A stretch of 64,000 bases of DNA from DATHZQ01 sp965216945 (GCA_965216945.1 CBDCGU010000003.1:3844001-3908000), one strand, 5' to 3'; shown: positions 37,718-45,852, counted from the first letter of the stretch. The notes: a model not told the origin generated them from the letters alone. A program made the numbers and translations.

Positions 37718-38530
37718 TCAACCGTTGATCTGGTCGTCGAGCCAGCCGGCAACGAATGCGAGAACTTCCTTCGCCTCGGGCTCGTTGTGCATCTCGTGCC
37801 GGAGCCCGGGGAACACCCTCCGCTCCACGCCTTCCACCGCGGCGAGCGGAGCTGATGCCGCCGGGGGGACGAGCGTGTCATCGCCACCGTGGATGACAAG
37901 GGCCGGGGTGCGAATCTGGTGCAGGTTCGCGGTGGTCTCCTCCATCGCCTGGAACAACTCCGACCCGAATCGGGCCGTGCCCTTGAGGTCCACGAGCGGG
38001 TCGGCGAAGTAGGCTTCACCCACCGCCGGATCCCGTGAGAGCTGTTCTCCCTTGGTCGGCGCCTGCATGCGCACCCCTGGCAACACCCGGCCTGCGAGCT
38101 TGGCAACCACCCGCAGCGCACCGGGCACCTCGGCGGCCAGCGCGGGAGCGGACAGCACGTAGAGGTCGGGTTGGGGTCGGTCGCTCTCGGCGTAGGCCGT
38201 CGCGATGAGACCGCCCATGGAGTGGCCGTAGATCACCAACGGCAGATCGCCGGCGATGCGCTCCACCACGAGTTGCAGATCTGCGACGTAGTGCTCGAAC
38301 TCGTCCACGTGGATGCGGTCGCCCCCGGAGCCACCGTGGCCGCGATGGTCGTACGCATGCACCTCGTAACCCCGAGCCGCGAAGAAGTCGGCGACATGGC
38401 TCCAGCGGCCGACGTGCTCGGACACTCCGTGCACGAGGAGCATGGCCGCCCGTGGCTGGGAAGTCTCCCAATGCCTGGTGAGCAGGCAGACACCGTCGTG
38501 GGTCATCAGAGACCCTGAGCTCGAGGTCAT
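37718..38530 (-). CDS. alpha/beta hydrolase (monoacylglycerol lipase-like)
   Basis: A 270-residue lysophospholipase/monoacylglycerol-lipase type enzyme. LLVHGVSEHVGRW is the oxyanion strand, DHRGHGGSGG the family signature, YGHSMGGL the nucleophile elbow (Ser), and GGDDTLVPP and LRHEMHNEPE give Asp and His. ATG 38530 overlaps the stop of ppgK by four bases, making it the fourth gene of an overlapping operon; AAAGGA is 6 bases upstream. Confidence 0.88.
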   Translation of the reverse strand: MTSSSGSLMTHDGVCLLTRHWETSQPRAAMLLVHGVSEHVGRWSHVADFFAARGYEVHAYDHRGHGGSGGDRIHVDEFEHYVADLQLVVERIAGDLPLVIYGHSMGGLIATAYAESDRPQPDLYVLSAPALAAEVPGALRVVAKLAGRVLPGVRMQAPTKGEQLSRDPAVGEAYFADPLVDLKGTARFGSELFQAMEETTANLHQIRTPALVIHGGDDTLVPPAASAPLAAVEGVERRVFPGLRHEMHNEPEAKEVLAFVAGWLDDQING

Positions 38531-39276
38531 GATCCATCCTTTCCTACGGCTGCGGCGACGGCGGCGCCGACGATGCCCGCCCGGTTGCGCAGTTTCGCCG
38601 GAACGACGTCGCAAGAAGTGTCGAGCCAGCGGGAGTAGTCCTCGAAACGCTTGCTGATACCGCCACCGAAGATGATGCGCTGTGGCGAGAAGACCCGCTC
38701 AACGAGTCCGAGGTAGTCGTTGACACGCTTCGTCCACTTCTTGAGAGACAATTCGTTGTCATCGACGAGGCGGGCGGCAATCGACAGCTCCGCTGCGGCA
38801 CCCCGGAACTCCAGGTGGCCAAGCTCGGTGTTGGGAACCAGCGTCCCGTCGACAAAGACGGCACTGCCGACACCGGTACCGAACGTCAGAAGCATGACGA
38901 CGCCGCTGGCCTCCCGCCCTGCGCCGTAGCGCACCTCGGCGAGCCCGGCGGCATCCGCATCGTTGACAACCACGACCTCTCTTCCGCGCCGCCGTTTGAG
39001 TGCGGCCGCCACGTCCGTGCCGATCCACTTGTCGTCGATGTTCGCTGCCGTCATGGCGACGCCGTCCACGACGACCGCGGGGATGGCGACGCCGAGTGGG
39101 CCTCGCCACTCGTCGCCGTCGAGCAGCTCGTCGATCACGTCCAGCACGGCACGAGGCGTGGACTTGCGCGGCGTTGCAATGCGGGTCCGCTTCTTCGTCA
39201 GCTGGCCGTCCGCCATGTCGACGGGGGCGCCTTTGATGCCCGAACCCCCGACGTCGATCCCATAGATGACGCTCAT
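38527..39276 (-). CDS. ppgK: polyphosphate glucokinase (ROK family)
   Basis: A 249-residue kinase of the ROK family. YGIDVGGSGIKG is the phosphate loop, NDADAAGLAE holds the catalytic Asp, LTFGTGVGSAVF the second phosphate motif and NTELGHLEF the ROK/PPGK glucose contact. Actinobacterial PPGK phosphorylates glucose with polyphosphate or ATP. It overlaps the upstream hypothetical gene by ATGA and the downstream hydrolase gene by ATGA. Confidence 0.9.
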   Translation of the reverse strand: MSVIYGIDVGGSGIKGAPVDMADGQLTKKRTRIATPRKSTPRAVLDVIDELLDGDEWRGPLGVAIPAVVVDGVAMTAANIDDKWIGTDVAAALKRRRGREVVVVNDADAAGLAEVRYGAGREASGVVMLLTFGTGVGSAVFVDGTLVPNTELGHLEFRGAAAELSIAARLVDDNELSLKKWTKRVNDYLGLVERVFSPQRIIFGGGISKRFEDYSRWLDTSCDVVPAKLRNRAGIVGAAVAAAVGKDGS

Positions 39277-39860
39277 TGTGCTCCGTCGTCTTCCATCGCT
39301 GTCCGGATCGAGGCTACAACGACGGAAGACCACTCCGATCCTGCCCCGGCCGGAGCCTCGATCCGGAGCCCTCCGGGAAGCTCTGGAACGCGGGGCGCAA
39401 GCGCGGCGAGACCCGGAACTTCCGAGGCCGCGACACGCTCCGCCGCGATCGGAAGCAACAAGATCGCCCACGGTGCCTCGGGGTCGCCGTGCGCCGGCGC
39501 CACACCACGCAATTGTGCGGCGCTGCGGAGGCAGTGTCGCAGCGCCGCGGTTCGCTCGTCCCACCGGGGCGGAATGGGTCGCACATCGGCCGGGTCCGTC
39601 ACCTCACCTGTGCGCCGGTCGATGACGATGGCCCGCACCGTCGGGCGGGGCAGGGGCTCGAGCCGGCCCCAGTAGTTGGGAGTCTCGACGACCATCGGAT
39701 CGTGAGCGGCGGGCCACACGGTGCGGCCCCGATACACCGGCGCCTCGCGCACCTGGGCCATGCGGGCAACCACACGACGCACCTCAGGGGAAACCGCCCG
39801 AGAGACGACGACGTGTTCGCAGCCACGCAACGACTGTTCGAGCGGGTCGAGGAAGGTCAC
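39273..39860 (-). CDS. conserved-looking protein of unknown function in the gcvT operon
   Basis: A 195-residue protein with no recognised family. It starts at GTG 39860, which overlaps the gcvT stop by GTGA, and its stop overlaps the ppgK start by ATGA, so it is translated as part of that operon. The sequence shows mixed alpha/beta character: VVVSRAVSPEVRRVVARM near residues 18-35, GRTVWP, IVIDRRTGEVTDP, then Ala/Pro-rich segments. No signal peptide or membrane helix. Linkage to glycine cleavage and glucose phosphorylation is by position only. Confidence 0.6.
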   Translation of the reverse strand: MTFLDPLEQSLRGCEHVVVSRAVSPEVRRVVARMAQVREAPVYRGRTVWPAAHDPMVVETPNYWGRLEPLPRPTVRAIVIDRRTGEVTDPADVRPIPPRWDERTAALRHCLRSAAQLRGVAPAHGDPEAPWAILLLPIAAERVAASEVPGLAALAPRVPELPGGLRIEAPAGAGSEWSSVVVASIRTAMEDDGAQ

Positions 39861-40903
39861 ACGTCGACGAATGGGGGGTCGACGCGCATCGCCTCGTGCC
39901 ACGTGCCGCGGATGTCAACTGCGACCGCGGTGCTCTCCGTCGGCGGCGACACATACCCCATGCCGATACCGCAGCCGAGAACCGGGCTGAAGTTGCCGCT
40001 GGCGACGGCGCCGAGCGAGTCGCCGACCTCGAGGTCGTAGCCGGGTCGAGGCACACGCCGGCCGGCCAGCTGGAAGCCGACGAGTTGCTTGGGAATGCCT
40101 TCACTGCGCTGTTGCTCCAGAGCCGGTTTCCCGATGAAGTCGTGGTTCCAGTCCACGACCCATCCGAGACCCGCTTCGAGCGGCGTCGTGAACTCGTCCA
40201 AATCCTGTCCCCAGAGGGGGTATCCCACCTCCAGGCGCAACGTATCACGGGCTCCGAGACCGCATGGGGTGGCCCCGGCCGCTACGAGATCTCGCAGGAG
40301 CGCATCACCCGACTCGATCGGCACCGCGATCTCGGCGCCGCGCTCACCGGTGTAACCGGTGCCGGCTGCCCAGTACGAATGTCCCCGGTAATCGCCCCCA
40401 CCGACGCGAAACCGGCCGGGCGCCGCACCCAGTACCTGTTCGACGATCGCCCGCGCCTGGGGACCCTGCACTGCAAGCAGCACCGTGCTGGCGCGAACCT
40501 CAGCCACGACGACGCCATCCGGAGCGGACTGTGCGAAGCGAGCAACGATCTCGTCGAAGTTGGCTCCGTTCGGCAGCACCCAATAGTCCTCTTCGCCGAT
40601 CCTCCACACGATGATGTCGTCCTCGACGCCACCGTTCTCGTTGAGTGCCATCGTGTACTGAGCCCGACCCGGCTCGACCGTCGCGATGTCGTTGCACAGC
40701 TGACTCCGCACCAACTCGGTGGCGCCCTCGCCGTGAGCGCGGAAACGGCCGAGGTGGCTGACGTCGAAGACTCCCGCGGCGTTGCGAACTGCCATGTGCT
40801 CGGCCACGACCCCCGCATATTGGAGGGGCATGTCCCAGCCGGCGAACTCGGTGAACCGTGCGCCAAGCTCCTCGTGGGTCGTACGGAGCGGCGTTGCGGG
40901 CAT
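39857..40903 (-). CDS. gcvT: aminomethyltransferase (glycine cleavage T protein)
   Basis: A 348-residue GcvT/YgfZ fold. GVFDVSHLGRFRAHG and the tetrahydrofolate-binding GYTGERGAEIAVP and RLEVGYPLWGQDLDE blocks are clear, and the C-terminal domain ends with YVSPPTEST. It moves the aminomethyl carbon from the lipoyl-H protein to folate. gcvH lies 5 kb away in this window; gcvP is not present. Some residues could fit a folate-dependent YgfZ-like paralogue, but the length fits GcvT. Confidence 0.88.
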   Translation of the reverse strand: MPATPLRTTHEELGARFTEFAGWDMPLQYAGVVAEHMAVRNAAGVFDVSHLGRFRAHGEGATELVRSQLCNDIATVEPGRAQYTMALNENGGVEDDIIVWRIGEEDYWVLPNGANFDEIVARFAQSAPDGVVVAEVRASTVLLAVQGPQARAIVEQVLGAAPGRFRVGGGDYRGHSYWAAGTGYTGERGAEIAVPIESGDALLRDLVAAGATPCGLGARDTLRLEVGYPLWGQDLDEFTTPLEAGLGWVVDWNHDFIGKPALEQQRSEGIPKQLVGFQLAGRRVPRPGYDLEVGDSLGAVASGNFSPVLGCGIGMGYVSPPTESTAVAVDIRGTWHEAMRVDPPFVDV

Positions 40904-40944
40904 GGCGTCTCCTTGCTGACGGTCGACCGAGCGTAACGTCAGGT

Positions 40945-41400
40945 CTACCCGGCGGCGACGTCGCCGTGAGCCGCCTCGCCCAGGTCGACCACCTGCGGAG
41001 GACCGGGCATGCGGGTGGGTGCCGCAGGCAGATCCTGTTCGGCGAGGTCGTCGAGCCCGTACTTCACGAGCAGGTTGAGATAGTCACGTTGATAGAAGAT
41101 CTTGCAACGCACGTCGGGATAGAGGGACCTGAGCTGCTTGACCTTCTTGTTCTTCTTGGTGACGAGCTTCTGATTCATGGTCGTGATCTCGATGTAGAGA
41201 TCCTCGTCCGGAAGATAGAAGTCCGGCCGGAAGTACCGGGTTGGCTCTCCGCCATCGTCCCATTCGACGGCGAAAGCCCTCGGTTCGTACTCCCACTCCA
41301 TGTCGTAGAAATCGAGAAGCTTGGCGAACTGCCGCTCGCTCTCGTGGGCAAACGCTACGGCGTCCGCCGGTGAATGGTCGAACTCGTCGTGTGCGCTCAG
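40945..41400 (-). CDS. small PD-(D/E)XK nuclease-like protein, CTG start
   Basis: A 151-residue protein found beside the MerR gene. The core FRPDFYLPDEDLYIEITTMNQK with D...E-x-T and a Lys-rich following helix (TKKNKKVKQLRSLYPDV) has the D-x(n)-E-x-T/K layout of PD-(D/E)XK nuclease folds, then KIFYQRDYLNLLVKYG. Homology clearly extends upstream of ATG 41301 (FAHESERQFAKLLDFYDMEWEYEPRAF region), and the only plausible initiator is CTG 41400, ten bases after GGAGG and overlapping the MerR stop by CTGA. Activity is unknown; nuclease fold is inference. Confidence 0.65.
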   Translation of the reverse strand: MSAHDEFDHSPADAVAFAHESERQFAKLLDFYDMEWEYEPRAFAVEWDDGGEPTRYFRPDFYLPDEDLYIEITTMNQKLVTKKNKKVKQLRSLYPDVRCKIFYQRDYLNLLVKYGLDDLAEQDLPAAPTRMPGPPQVVDLGEAAHGDVAAG

Positions 41401-41888
41401 TTGACCGTCGCCTCCGCTGCGGGAGCCGGCTCCGGCACGTCGGCCTCGGGAAACATCTCGTGGATCTCACCCTCGAGCTCTTCCTGAACGGGACCCACTG
41501 CGATGCCGAACACACCCTGGCCGCGTCGGAAAACGTCGACGACCTCATCCGGTGAGTGGGCGGCGTAGATCGTGTTGCCGTCGGACAGCAACGTGACATC
41601 GGCGAGCGGGGCGTCACTCTCCAGCTGATCGCGCAGGATCTCCATCGCGCTGCGAATCCGCTTCAGGCTCATCCCGGCGTCGAGAAGGCGCTTCACCACC
41701 TTGAGTTGCACGATGTCGGTGAACGCATAACGCCGCTGCGTTCCGGAGCCTTGGGCAGTCTGGATGGAAGGGGTGATCAGCCCGGTACGTGCCCAGTAGT
41801 CGAGCTGCCTGTAGCTGATACCCACCAAGTTGCAGACCTGGGGGGCGCGGTATCCGTCCTCGGCGATAACGCCTGCGTGCTCCGACAC
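41397..41888 (-). CDS. MerR family regulator (second of the cluster)
   Basis: A 163-residue MerR protein. YRAPQVCNLVGISYRQLDYWARTGLITPS is the winged helix, and RRYAFTDIVQLKVVKRLLDAGMSLKRI the wing and linker; a leucine/valine coiled coil follows, and the tail is Pro/Glu/Ala-rich. It has no effector domain, as in the MerR regulators that flank the FHA/DUF151 genes of Actinobacteria and are linked to cell division and growth. GTG 41888 follows AGGAGG. Upstream lies an inverted repeat that may be its own operator. Confidence 0.85.
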   Translation of the reverse strand: MSEHAGVIAEDGYRAPQVCNLVGISYRQLDYWARTGLITPSIQTAQGSGTQRRYAFTDIVQLKVVKRLLDAGMSLKRIRSAMEILRDQLESDAPLADVTLLSDGNTIYAAHSPDEVVDVFRRGQGVFGIAVGPVQEELEGEIHEMFPEADVPEPAPAAEATVN

Positions 41889-41907
41889 GGCGAGCCTCCT
41901 GATTCAA

Positions 41908-41952
41908 TTCCGTAGCTTACACCGACGTAATTCCGCCCGCCGAACTACGGAA
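41908..41952. repeat. inverted repeat TTCCGTAG / CTACGGAA upstream of merR2
   Basis: TTCCGTAG at 41908-41915 and its exact complement CTACGGAA at 41945-41952, 29 bases apart, lie just before GTG 41888. The spacing is about four helical turns from centre to centre, and a further TTCCG stands inside. A regulator binding both arms is possible; autoregulation is inferred. Confidence 0.5.
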
Positions 41953-41979
41953 GTGAAACTAGGAACCCGGACCGCAAAT

Positions 41980-42013
41980 TGTCAACAACCCCTGTGGAAA
42001 CCTCTGTGGACAA
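41980..42013. other. cluster of DnaA-box-like 9-mers
   Basis: TGTGGACAA at 42005-42013 is an exact TTGTCCACA on the other strand. TTGTCAACA (41980-41988) and TGTGGAAAC (41993-42001) are near copies. Three boxes in 34 bases is more than expected by chance. The stretch lies in a 238-bp gap between merR2 and the DUF151 gene, so it may act in regulation or DnaA titration rather than as an origin. Confidence 0.4.
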
Positions 42014-42126
42014 GTGCGGTCACGGTCCGTTGATCGCTGTTTCCACCCCGACGCAGCGGTCTGCACGGATGACACGTCGTCGCACTCGCCCACCGGGAGC
42101 GCAGTTCGGCCGCACCGCGGGCTACG

Positions 42127-42621
42127 TCACGCTTGCGGTTGCTCGAAATCCTCGGGCGTGACGTCTTCGAGGAACTCGCGGAAACGCTCGATCTCCTCTT
42201 CCTCGTCGGTGTCTTGAATCTCGACGCCGACCTCCTCGAGCACCTCGCGGGCCGCAAACAACGGCGACTCGGTGCGGGCAGCCAGGGCGATCGCGTCGGA
42301 CGGCCGTGCCGAGACCCGCACCTCCTCCTCGCCACGGAGCATGACGAGATCGGCGAAGAACGTCCCGTCGTTCAGGGCGGTCACGACCACGCGGTCAACG
42401 GATGCGCCCAAGGACTCGGTGACGATCTTGAGCAGATCGTGGGTCATCGGTCGTTGCGGTTGGACCCCTTCGAGGGCGAGGGCGATGGCCGTGGCTTCAG
42501 CCGTGCCGATCCAGATCGGCAGGTAGCGGGTCCCGCTCTCTTCGCGCAGCAGGAGGATGGGCGTCTTGGTGGGAAGCTCCAAACGCACTCCTACGAGCTC
42601 CATTGGCACCGGATCGCTCAT
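42127..42621 (-). CDS. bifunctional nuclease (DUF151)
   Basis: A 164-residue protein of the DUF151/BFN family. PMELVGVRLELPTKTPILLLREE and IWIGTAEATAIALALEGV are the signature strands, and VRVSARPSDAIALAART the conserved SARPSDAIALA block. The acidic C-terminus (DTDEEEEIERFREFLEDV) is the expected tail. Plant homologues have DNase and RNase activity; bacterial function is not known. It stands five bases after hpt in the same operon. Confidence 0.9.
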   Translation of the reverse strand: MSDPVPMELVGVRLELPTKTPILLLREESGTRYLPIWIGTAEATAIALALEGVQPQRPMTHDLLKIVTESLGASVDRVVVTALNDGTFFADLVMLRGEEEVRVSARPSDAIALAARTESPLFAAREVLEEVGVEIQDTDEEEEIERFREFLEDVTPEDFEQPQA

Positions 42622-42625
42622 GCGG

Positions 42626-43225
42626 TCAGCCTATCACCGGCTCCGACGCAATCGTGGGCCGCTCCCGATACGCCACGTCGATGAATGCGAGGGGGTCACC
42701 GGCCAGCACCTCGAGATCCATCACTGCCCACAACGACCTCACGTTGCGGTATTTGCCTTCCCAATCCAGCCCGTAGCCCAGGAGAAACTCGTCGCCGACC
42801 TCGAACCCCCGATACTCGAGCGGGACGTCTGCGATACGGCGTGTTGCCTTGTCGAGCAGAGTGACGGTGGCGAGGCTGGCGACGTCCCGCAGCTCCAGCA
42901 TCCGCCGCAACGCCGTGAGGGTGAGCCCGGTGTCGACGATGTCTTCGACGATGATCACGTCGCGGTCTTCCAGGGAGAGCTCGGTGTCCATTGCGATGTT
43001 GACGCGACCGTCCGAGCCGAAGCGGGTCAGGGCGAGGAAGTCGAGCTCGGCCTCGCAGTCGAGCCGCCGGATCAGATCGGCGAGAAACACGAGGGAGCCG
43101 TGCAGCACGCTCACCAGAACCGGCGCTCGACCCCGGTAGTCGGCGGAGATCTCAGCGCCGAGCTCGGCCACTCGACGCTGCAACTGGGCCTCGGGGACGA
43201 CCTCGACGAACGGGCCGGCGCTCAT
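42626..43225 (-). CDS. hpt: hypoxanthine phosphoribosyltransferase
   Basis: A 199-residue purine salvage enzyme. VIIVEDIVDTGLTLTAL is the PRPP-binding loop (VxxDDIxxTG type). LLDKATRRIADVPLEYRGFEVGDEFLLGYGLDW is the characteristic C-terminal half with the Phe-Val-base contacts. ATG 43225 overlaps the D-alanyl-D-alanine carboxypeptidase stop by four bases. Confidence 0.92.
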   Translation of the reverse strand: MSAGPFVEVVPEAQLQRRVAELGAEISADYRGRAPVLVSVLHGSLVFLADLIRRLDCEAELDFLALTRFGSDGRVNIAMDTELSLEDRDVIIVEDIVDTGLTLTALRRMLELRDVASLATVTLLDKATRRIADVPLEYRGFEVGDEFLLGYGLDWEGKYRNVRSLWAVMDLEVLAGDPLAFIDVAYRERPTIASEPVIG

Positions 43226-44259
43226 GAAGAGCCGCCGAGCACCACCGGGAGCAGATCACGGAGTTTGGCTTCGACGTTGCGTCCGACCTGAGTGTCCGTG
43301 AGCCTCGTGGCGGGGCCCTCACCGTCCCACAACTCCGGTACCGCCTCGAGCCGCACCGCCTCGTCGCCAGCGACCACGGCCACACCGGAGCCTCCCTCGT
43401 CCCCCAGCAGGGGCGTACGCCAGCGGTCCTGCAGAGTTACGAGGCGGCGTCCGTACTCGAGGAGCTCGCGGCTGTCGGCGAAGTGGTCGTCGGACGCCAT
43501 GACCACGCCCACCAGGAGTCGATCCGGCGTCTGCAACGCCGAGATCAGCACCCGGCCGGCCCGGCCGGTGAACCCGGTCTTCACGCCGGCGATGTCGGGG
43601 TATTCGCCCAGCAGCTGGTTCGTGTTCTGCACGACGCGCAGCGAGCCGTCGGGGGCCGGGCGGAACACGACGAGTCGGGTGCGGACGATCTCGGCCAGAG
43701 TCGCATCCGCCAGCAGCGCCTCGCCCAGTCGTGCCAGATCGGCTGCCGACGCGTAGTGATCGGCGTCGTCGAGGCCGTGCGGGTTCACGAACGAGGAGTT
43801 CTCCAATCCCAGTTCGGCCGCCTTGTCGTTCATCATCGCGGCGAATTCCTCCAACGATCCGCCCACGTGCTCGGCGAGCGCCATGGCGGCATCGTTGGCG
43901 GAGCGGACGAGCATGGCGTAGAGCAGGTCCTCGACGCTCCAACGCTCACCTGCGATCAGCCCGACCTCTGCTTCTCCCACACCGGCCGCCCGCGGAGAGA
44001 TGCGGGTGCGCTCGGTGAGCTCCGCATGGTCACGTACGACGAGCGCGGTCATGACTTTCGTGACCGATGCCATGGGTCGCGCTTCGTCGTCGTTGAAACC
44101 GGCGAGGCGCACCCCGGCCGTTGCGTCGTAGATCGTCCAGGCCTCGGCCGTCAGCTCGGGCGGGTCGGGCGTCGGCGCCGACACCGGAGTGGGTGGTGGC
44201 GGCACCGCGAGCAGCGCGATCGCGAGGGCCAGCGCGGCCCTTCCCAAGAGAGCGTTCAC
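43222..44259 (-). CDS. dacF: D-alanyl-D-alanine carboxypeptidase (penicillin-binding protein)
   Basis: A 345-residue exported transpeptidase-fold enzyme. Residues 1-24 form a signal peptide. The catalytic triad of motifs is SVTK (Ser65, Lys68), SAN in VRSANDAAMA, and KTG in VKTGFTGRAG. It trims D-Ala from peptidoglycan pentapeptides. A C-terminal membrane helix is not visible. It overlaps its upstream MerR gene and downstream hpt by four bases each, an operon layout conserved in this cluster. Confidence 0.9.
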   Translation of the reverse strand: MNALLGRAALALAIALLAVPPPPTPVSAPTPDPPELTAEAWTIYDATAGVRLAGFNDDEARPMASVTKVMTALVVRDHAELTERTRISPRAAGVGEAEVGLIAGERWSVEDLLYAMLVRSANDAAMALAEHVGGSLEEFAAMMNDKAAELGLENSSFVNPHGLDDADHYASAADLARLGEALLADATLAEIVRTRLVVFRPAPDGSLRVVQNTNQLLGEYPDIAGVKTGFTGRAGRVLISALQTPDRLLVGVVMASDDHFADSRELLEYGRRLVTLQDRWRTPLLGDEGGSGVAVVAGDEAVRLEAVPELWDGEGPATRLTDTQVGRNVEAKLRDLLPVVLGGSS

Positions 44260-44972
44260 CCTTCGAGAAGCCTCCGCAGTCGAGCCCGCACGATGGACTC
44301 CTGCAACTCGGAGGCCGCTTGCGCACAGTCGGCGAGGATCTCAGCCGCCTTGCGACGGTTGTCCGGATTGCGGTGACGCAACAGCGGTGTCACCAGCTGC
44401 TGCAACAGATCGACCTCGCGGTCTGCGGCGATCCGCAGCGTGCGAACGTGGCGCGGCTCGAGACCCTGGGCGAGCAGCCGCATGGCGGCTCGTGCGATCG
44501 TGAGATCCTCGTCGCGAAACACCTGGGTGCGATCCGGGAACTCGATCGGCTCGAGTACGCCACTCGACACGAGGTCGTTGATCTGGCGGCGCGACAAGCC
44601 GGAGGCGCGACTCAGCTCGTCGATGTTGAGCGAGACGCCCGACGCCCCGAAGTAGGACTCCGGGGGCGGGCCGCTGTCCGGCCGGGTGCGGACGTCTTCG
44701 CCTCGCTCCCATGCCGTCAGCTTCGACTTGATGACCTTGAGTGGCAGGAAATGATCCCGTTGCTCACGCAGGATGTAGCGGATTCGCCGGATGTCGTCGT
44801 CGCCGAACATCCTGTAACCGGCCGGGCTCCGCCGCGGCTCGATGAGACCCTGACCCTCGAGAAATCGAACCTTCGATATCGTGAGATCGGGAAACTCGTC
44901 CTTGAGCAGGGCGATGACCTCGCCGATGCTCTGCTCCCGCTCGCCGACGGCCACTTCGCTACCCGGTTCCAA
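44256..44972 (-). CDS. MerR family regulator, FtsR-like
   Basis: A 238-residue protein with two MerR-type motifs. The N-terminal one starts at SIGEVIALLKDEFPDLTISKVRFLEGQGLIEPRR, with GYRMFGDDDIRRIRYILREQRDHFLPL, and a second domain (LNIDELSRASGLSRRQINDLV, RTQVFRDEDLTIARAAMRLL) follows after residue 110. This double-domain form next to the FHA gene is the FtsR-type regulator of Actinobacteria, reported to control ftsZ in corynebacteria. GTG and four-base overlaps tie it to the FHA and carboxypeptidase genes. Confidence 0.85.
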   Translation of the reverse strand: MEPGSEVAVGEREQSIGEVIALLKDEFPDLTISKVRFLEGQGLIEPRRSPAGYRMFGDDDIRRIRYILREQRDHFLPLKVIKSKLTAWERGEDVRTRPDSGPPPESYFGASGVSLNIDELSRASGLSRRQINDLVSSGVLEPIEFPDRTQVFRDEDLTIARAAMRLLAQGLEPRHVRTLRIAADREVDLLQQLVTPLLRHRNPDNRRKAAEILADCAQAASELQESIVRARLRRLLEG

Positions 44973-45390
44973 CGGTGACGACGAGGTGGTACTTGCCGAT
45001 GATCACCTCGTCGCCGGGCTGCAACTCGGCGCGATCGCGCCGCTGCAGATTGACATAGGTGCCGTTGGTCGATCCGAGGTCCTCGACGACCAGGCCACCG
45101 CCATCGACGGTGAATCGGGCATGATGCCGCGACACGGTGACGTCACCGAGAAAGATCTCGGCGTCGTCGGACCTACCGACGAGCGTCTCGCCTTCACCGA
45201 GCACGTACGCCAGGCCGGCGCGCGGACCGCGCTCGATCACCAGTGCGTAGCGAAACGCACCGGCGACGCGCTGCTCGCCTTCGCCGCTCTCGGGAGATGG
45301 CGACGCGGGCCGGTACACGACCGTGGGGTCGTTCTCGACAGCCGGGCCTTCGCCGTCGCGCTCGCGGGACAAGTCAGTCACGCGCCCCAT
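44959..45390 (-). CDS. garA: FHA-domain protein, GarA/OdhI-like
   Basis: A 143-residue phosphothreonine-binding protein. The FHA core shows VGRSDDAEIFLGDVTVSRHHARF and DLGSTNGTYVNL with all signature residues. The N-terminal tail has DPTVVY, comparable to the phosphorylated threonine region of GarA/OdhI, which inhibits the oxoglutarate dehydrogenase complex when unphosphorylated. The exact tail motif differs, so that role is inferred. Start ATG 45390 follows an inverted repeat. Confidence 0.85.
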   Translation of the reverse strand: MGRVTDLSRERDGEGPAVENDPTVVYRPASPSPESGEGEQRVAGAFRYALVIERGPRAGLAYVLGEGETLVGRSDDAEIFLGDVTVSRHHARFTVDGGGLVVEDLGSTNGTYVNLQRRDRAELQPGDEVIIGKYHLVVTVGTG

Positions 45391-45401
45391 GGTAGCCCCA
45401 C

Positions 45402-45424
45402 AGTCTCAACATCAAGTAGAGACT
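45402..45424. promoter_or_regulatory. inverted repeat upstream of the FHA gene
   Basis: AGTCTC - 11 bases - GAGACT at 45402-45424, 11 bases upstream of ATG 45390. It is the sort of dyad a MerR dimer would occupy, and the FtsR-like gene is the next gene in the operon; autoregulation is inferred. A separate 6-bp hairpin (CCTCTC / GAGAGG) follows at 45436-45455, before the gcvH stop. Confidence 0.4.
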
Positions 45425-45465
45425 TGGTTCCAGTGCCTCTCCGGTCGCAGAGAGGAGAAAGACGA

Positions 45466-45852
45466 TCAGTCCTCCGCGGTGTATTCCCCGTATGCGGCAG
45501 GGTCCATCAGAGCTTCCGTCGACGCTCCCTCCTCCGGGCGGATCACGATGAACCACCCGTCTCCGTAGGGATCGGCATTCACGGTCTCGGGAGCATCCAT
45601 CAGCGCCTCATTGACGGCTTCGACGACCCCGGCCACCGGTGCGTAGACATCCGACACCGACTTCGTCGACTCCACCTCGCCGAATGCTTCACCGGCTGCG
45701 AGCGTTCGACCCACGTCGGGTAGGTCGACGTACACGATGTCTCCGAGGGCGTCCTGGGCGTAGTCCGTGATGCCGACACGGATCGTCCCGTCGTCTTGCG
45801 ACCTGGCCCACTCGTGATTCTCGGCGTACCGGAGTTCCTCGGGTATCTGCAC
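45466..45852 (-). CDS. gcvH: glycine cleavage system H protein
   Basis: A 128-residue lipoyl carrier. The lipoylated lysine is Lys64 in GEVESTKSVSDVYAPVAG, and the N-terminal NHEWARSQDDGTIRVGIT and YVDLPDVGRTLAAGEAF complete the domain. It shuttles the aminomethyl group from GcvP to GcvT. Here it is separated from gcvT by the MerR/hpt cluster, on the same strand. Confidence 0.95.
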   Translation of the reverse strand: MQIPEELRYAENHEWARSQDDGTIRVGITDYAQDALGDIVYVDLPDVGRTLAAGEAFGEVESTKSVSDVYAPVAGVVEAVNEALMDAPETVNADPYGDGWFIVIRPEEGASTEALMDPAAYGEYTAED

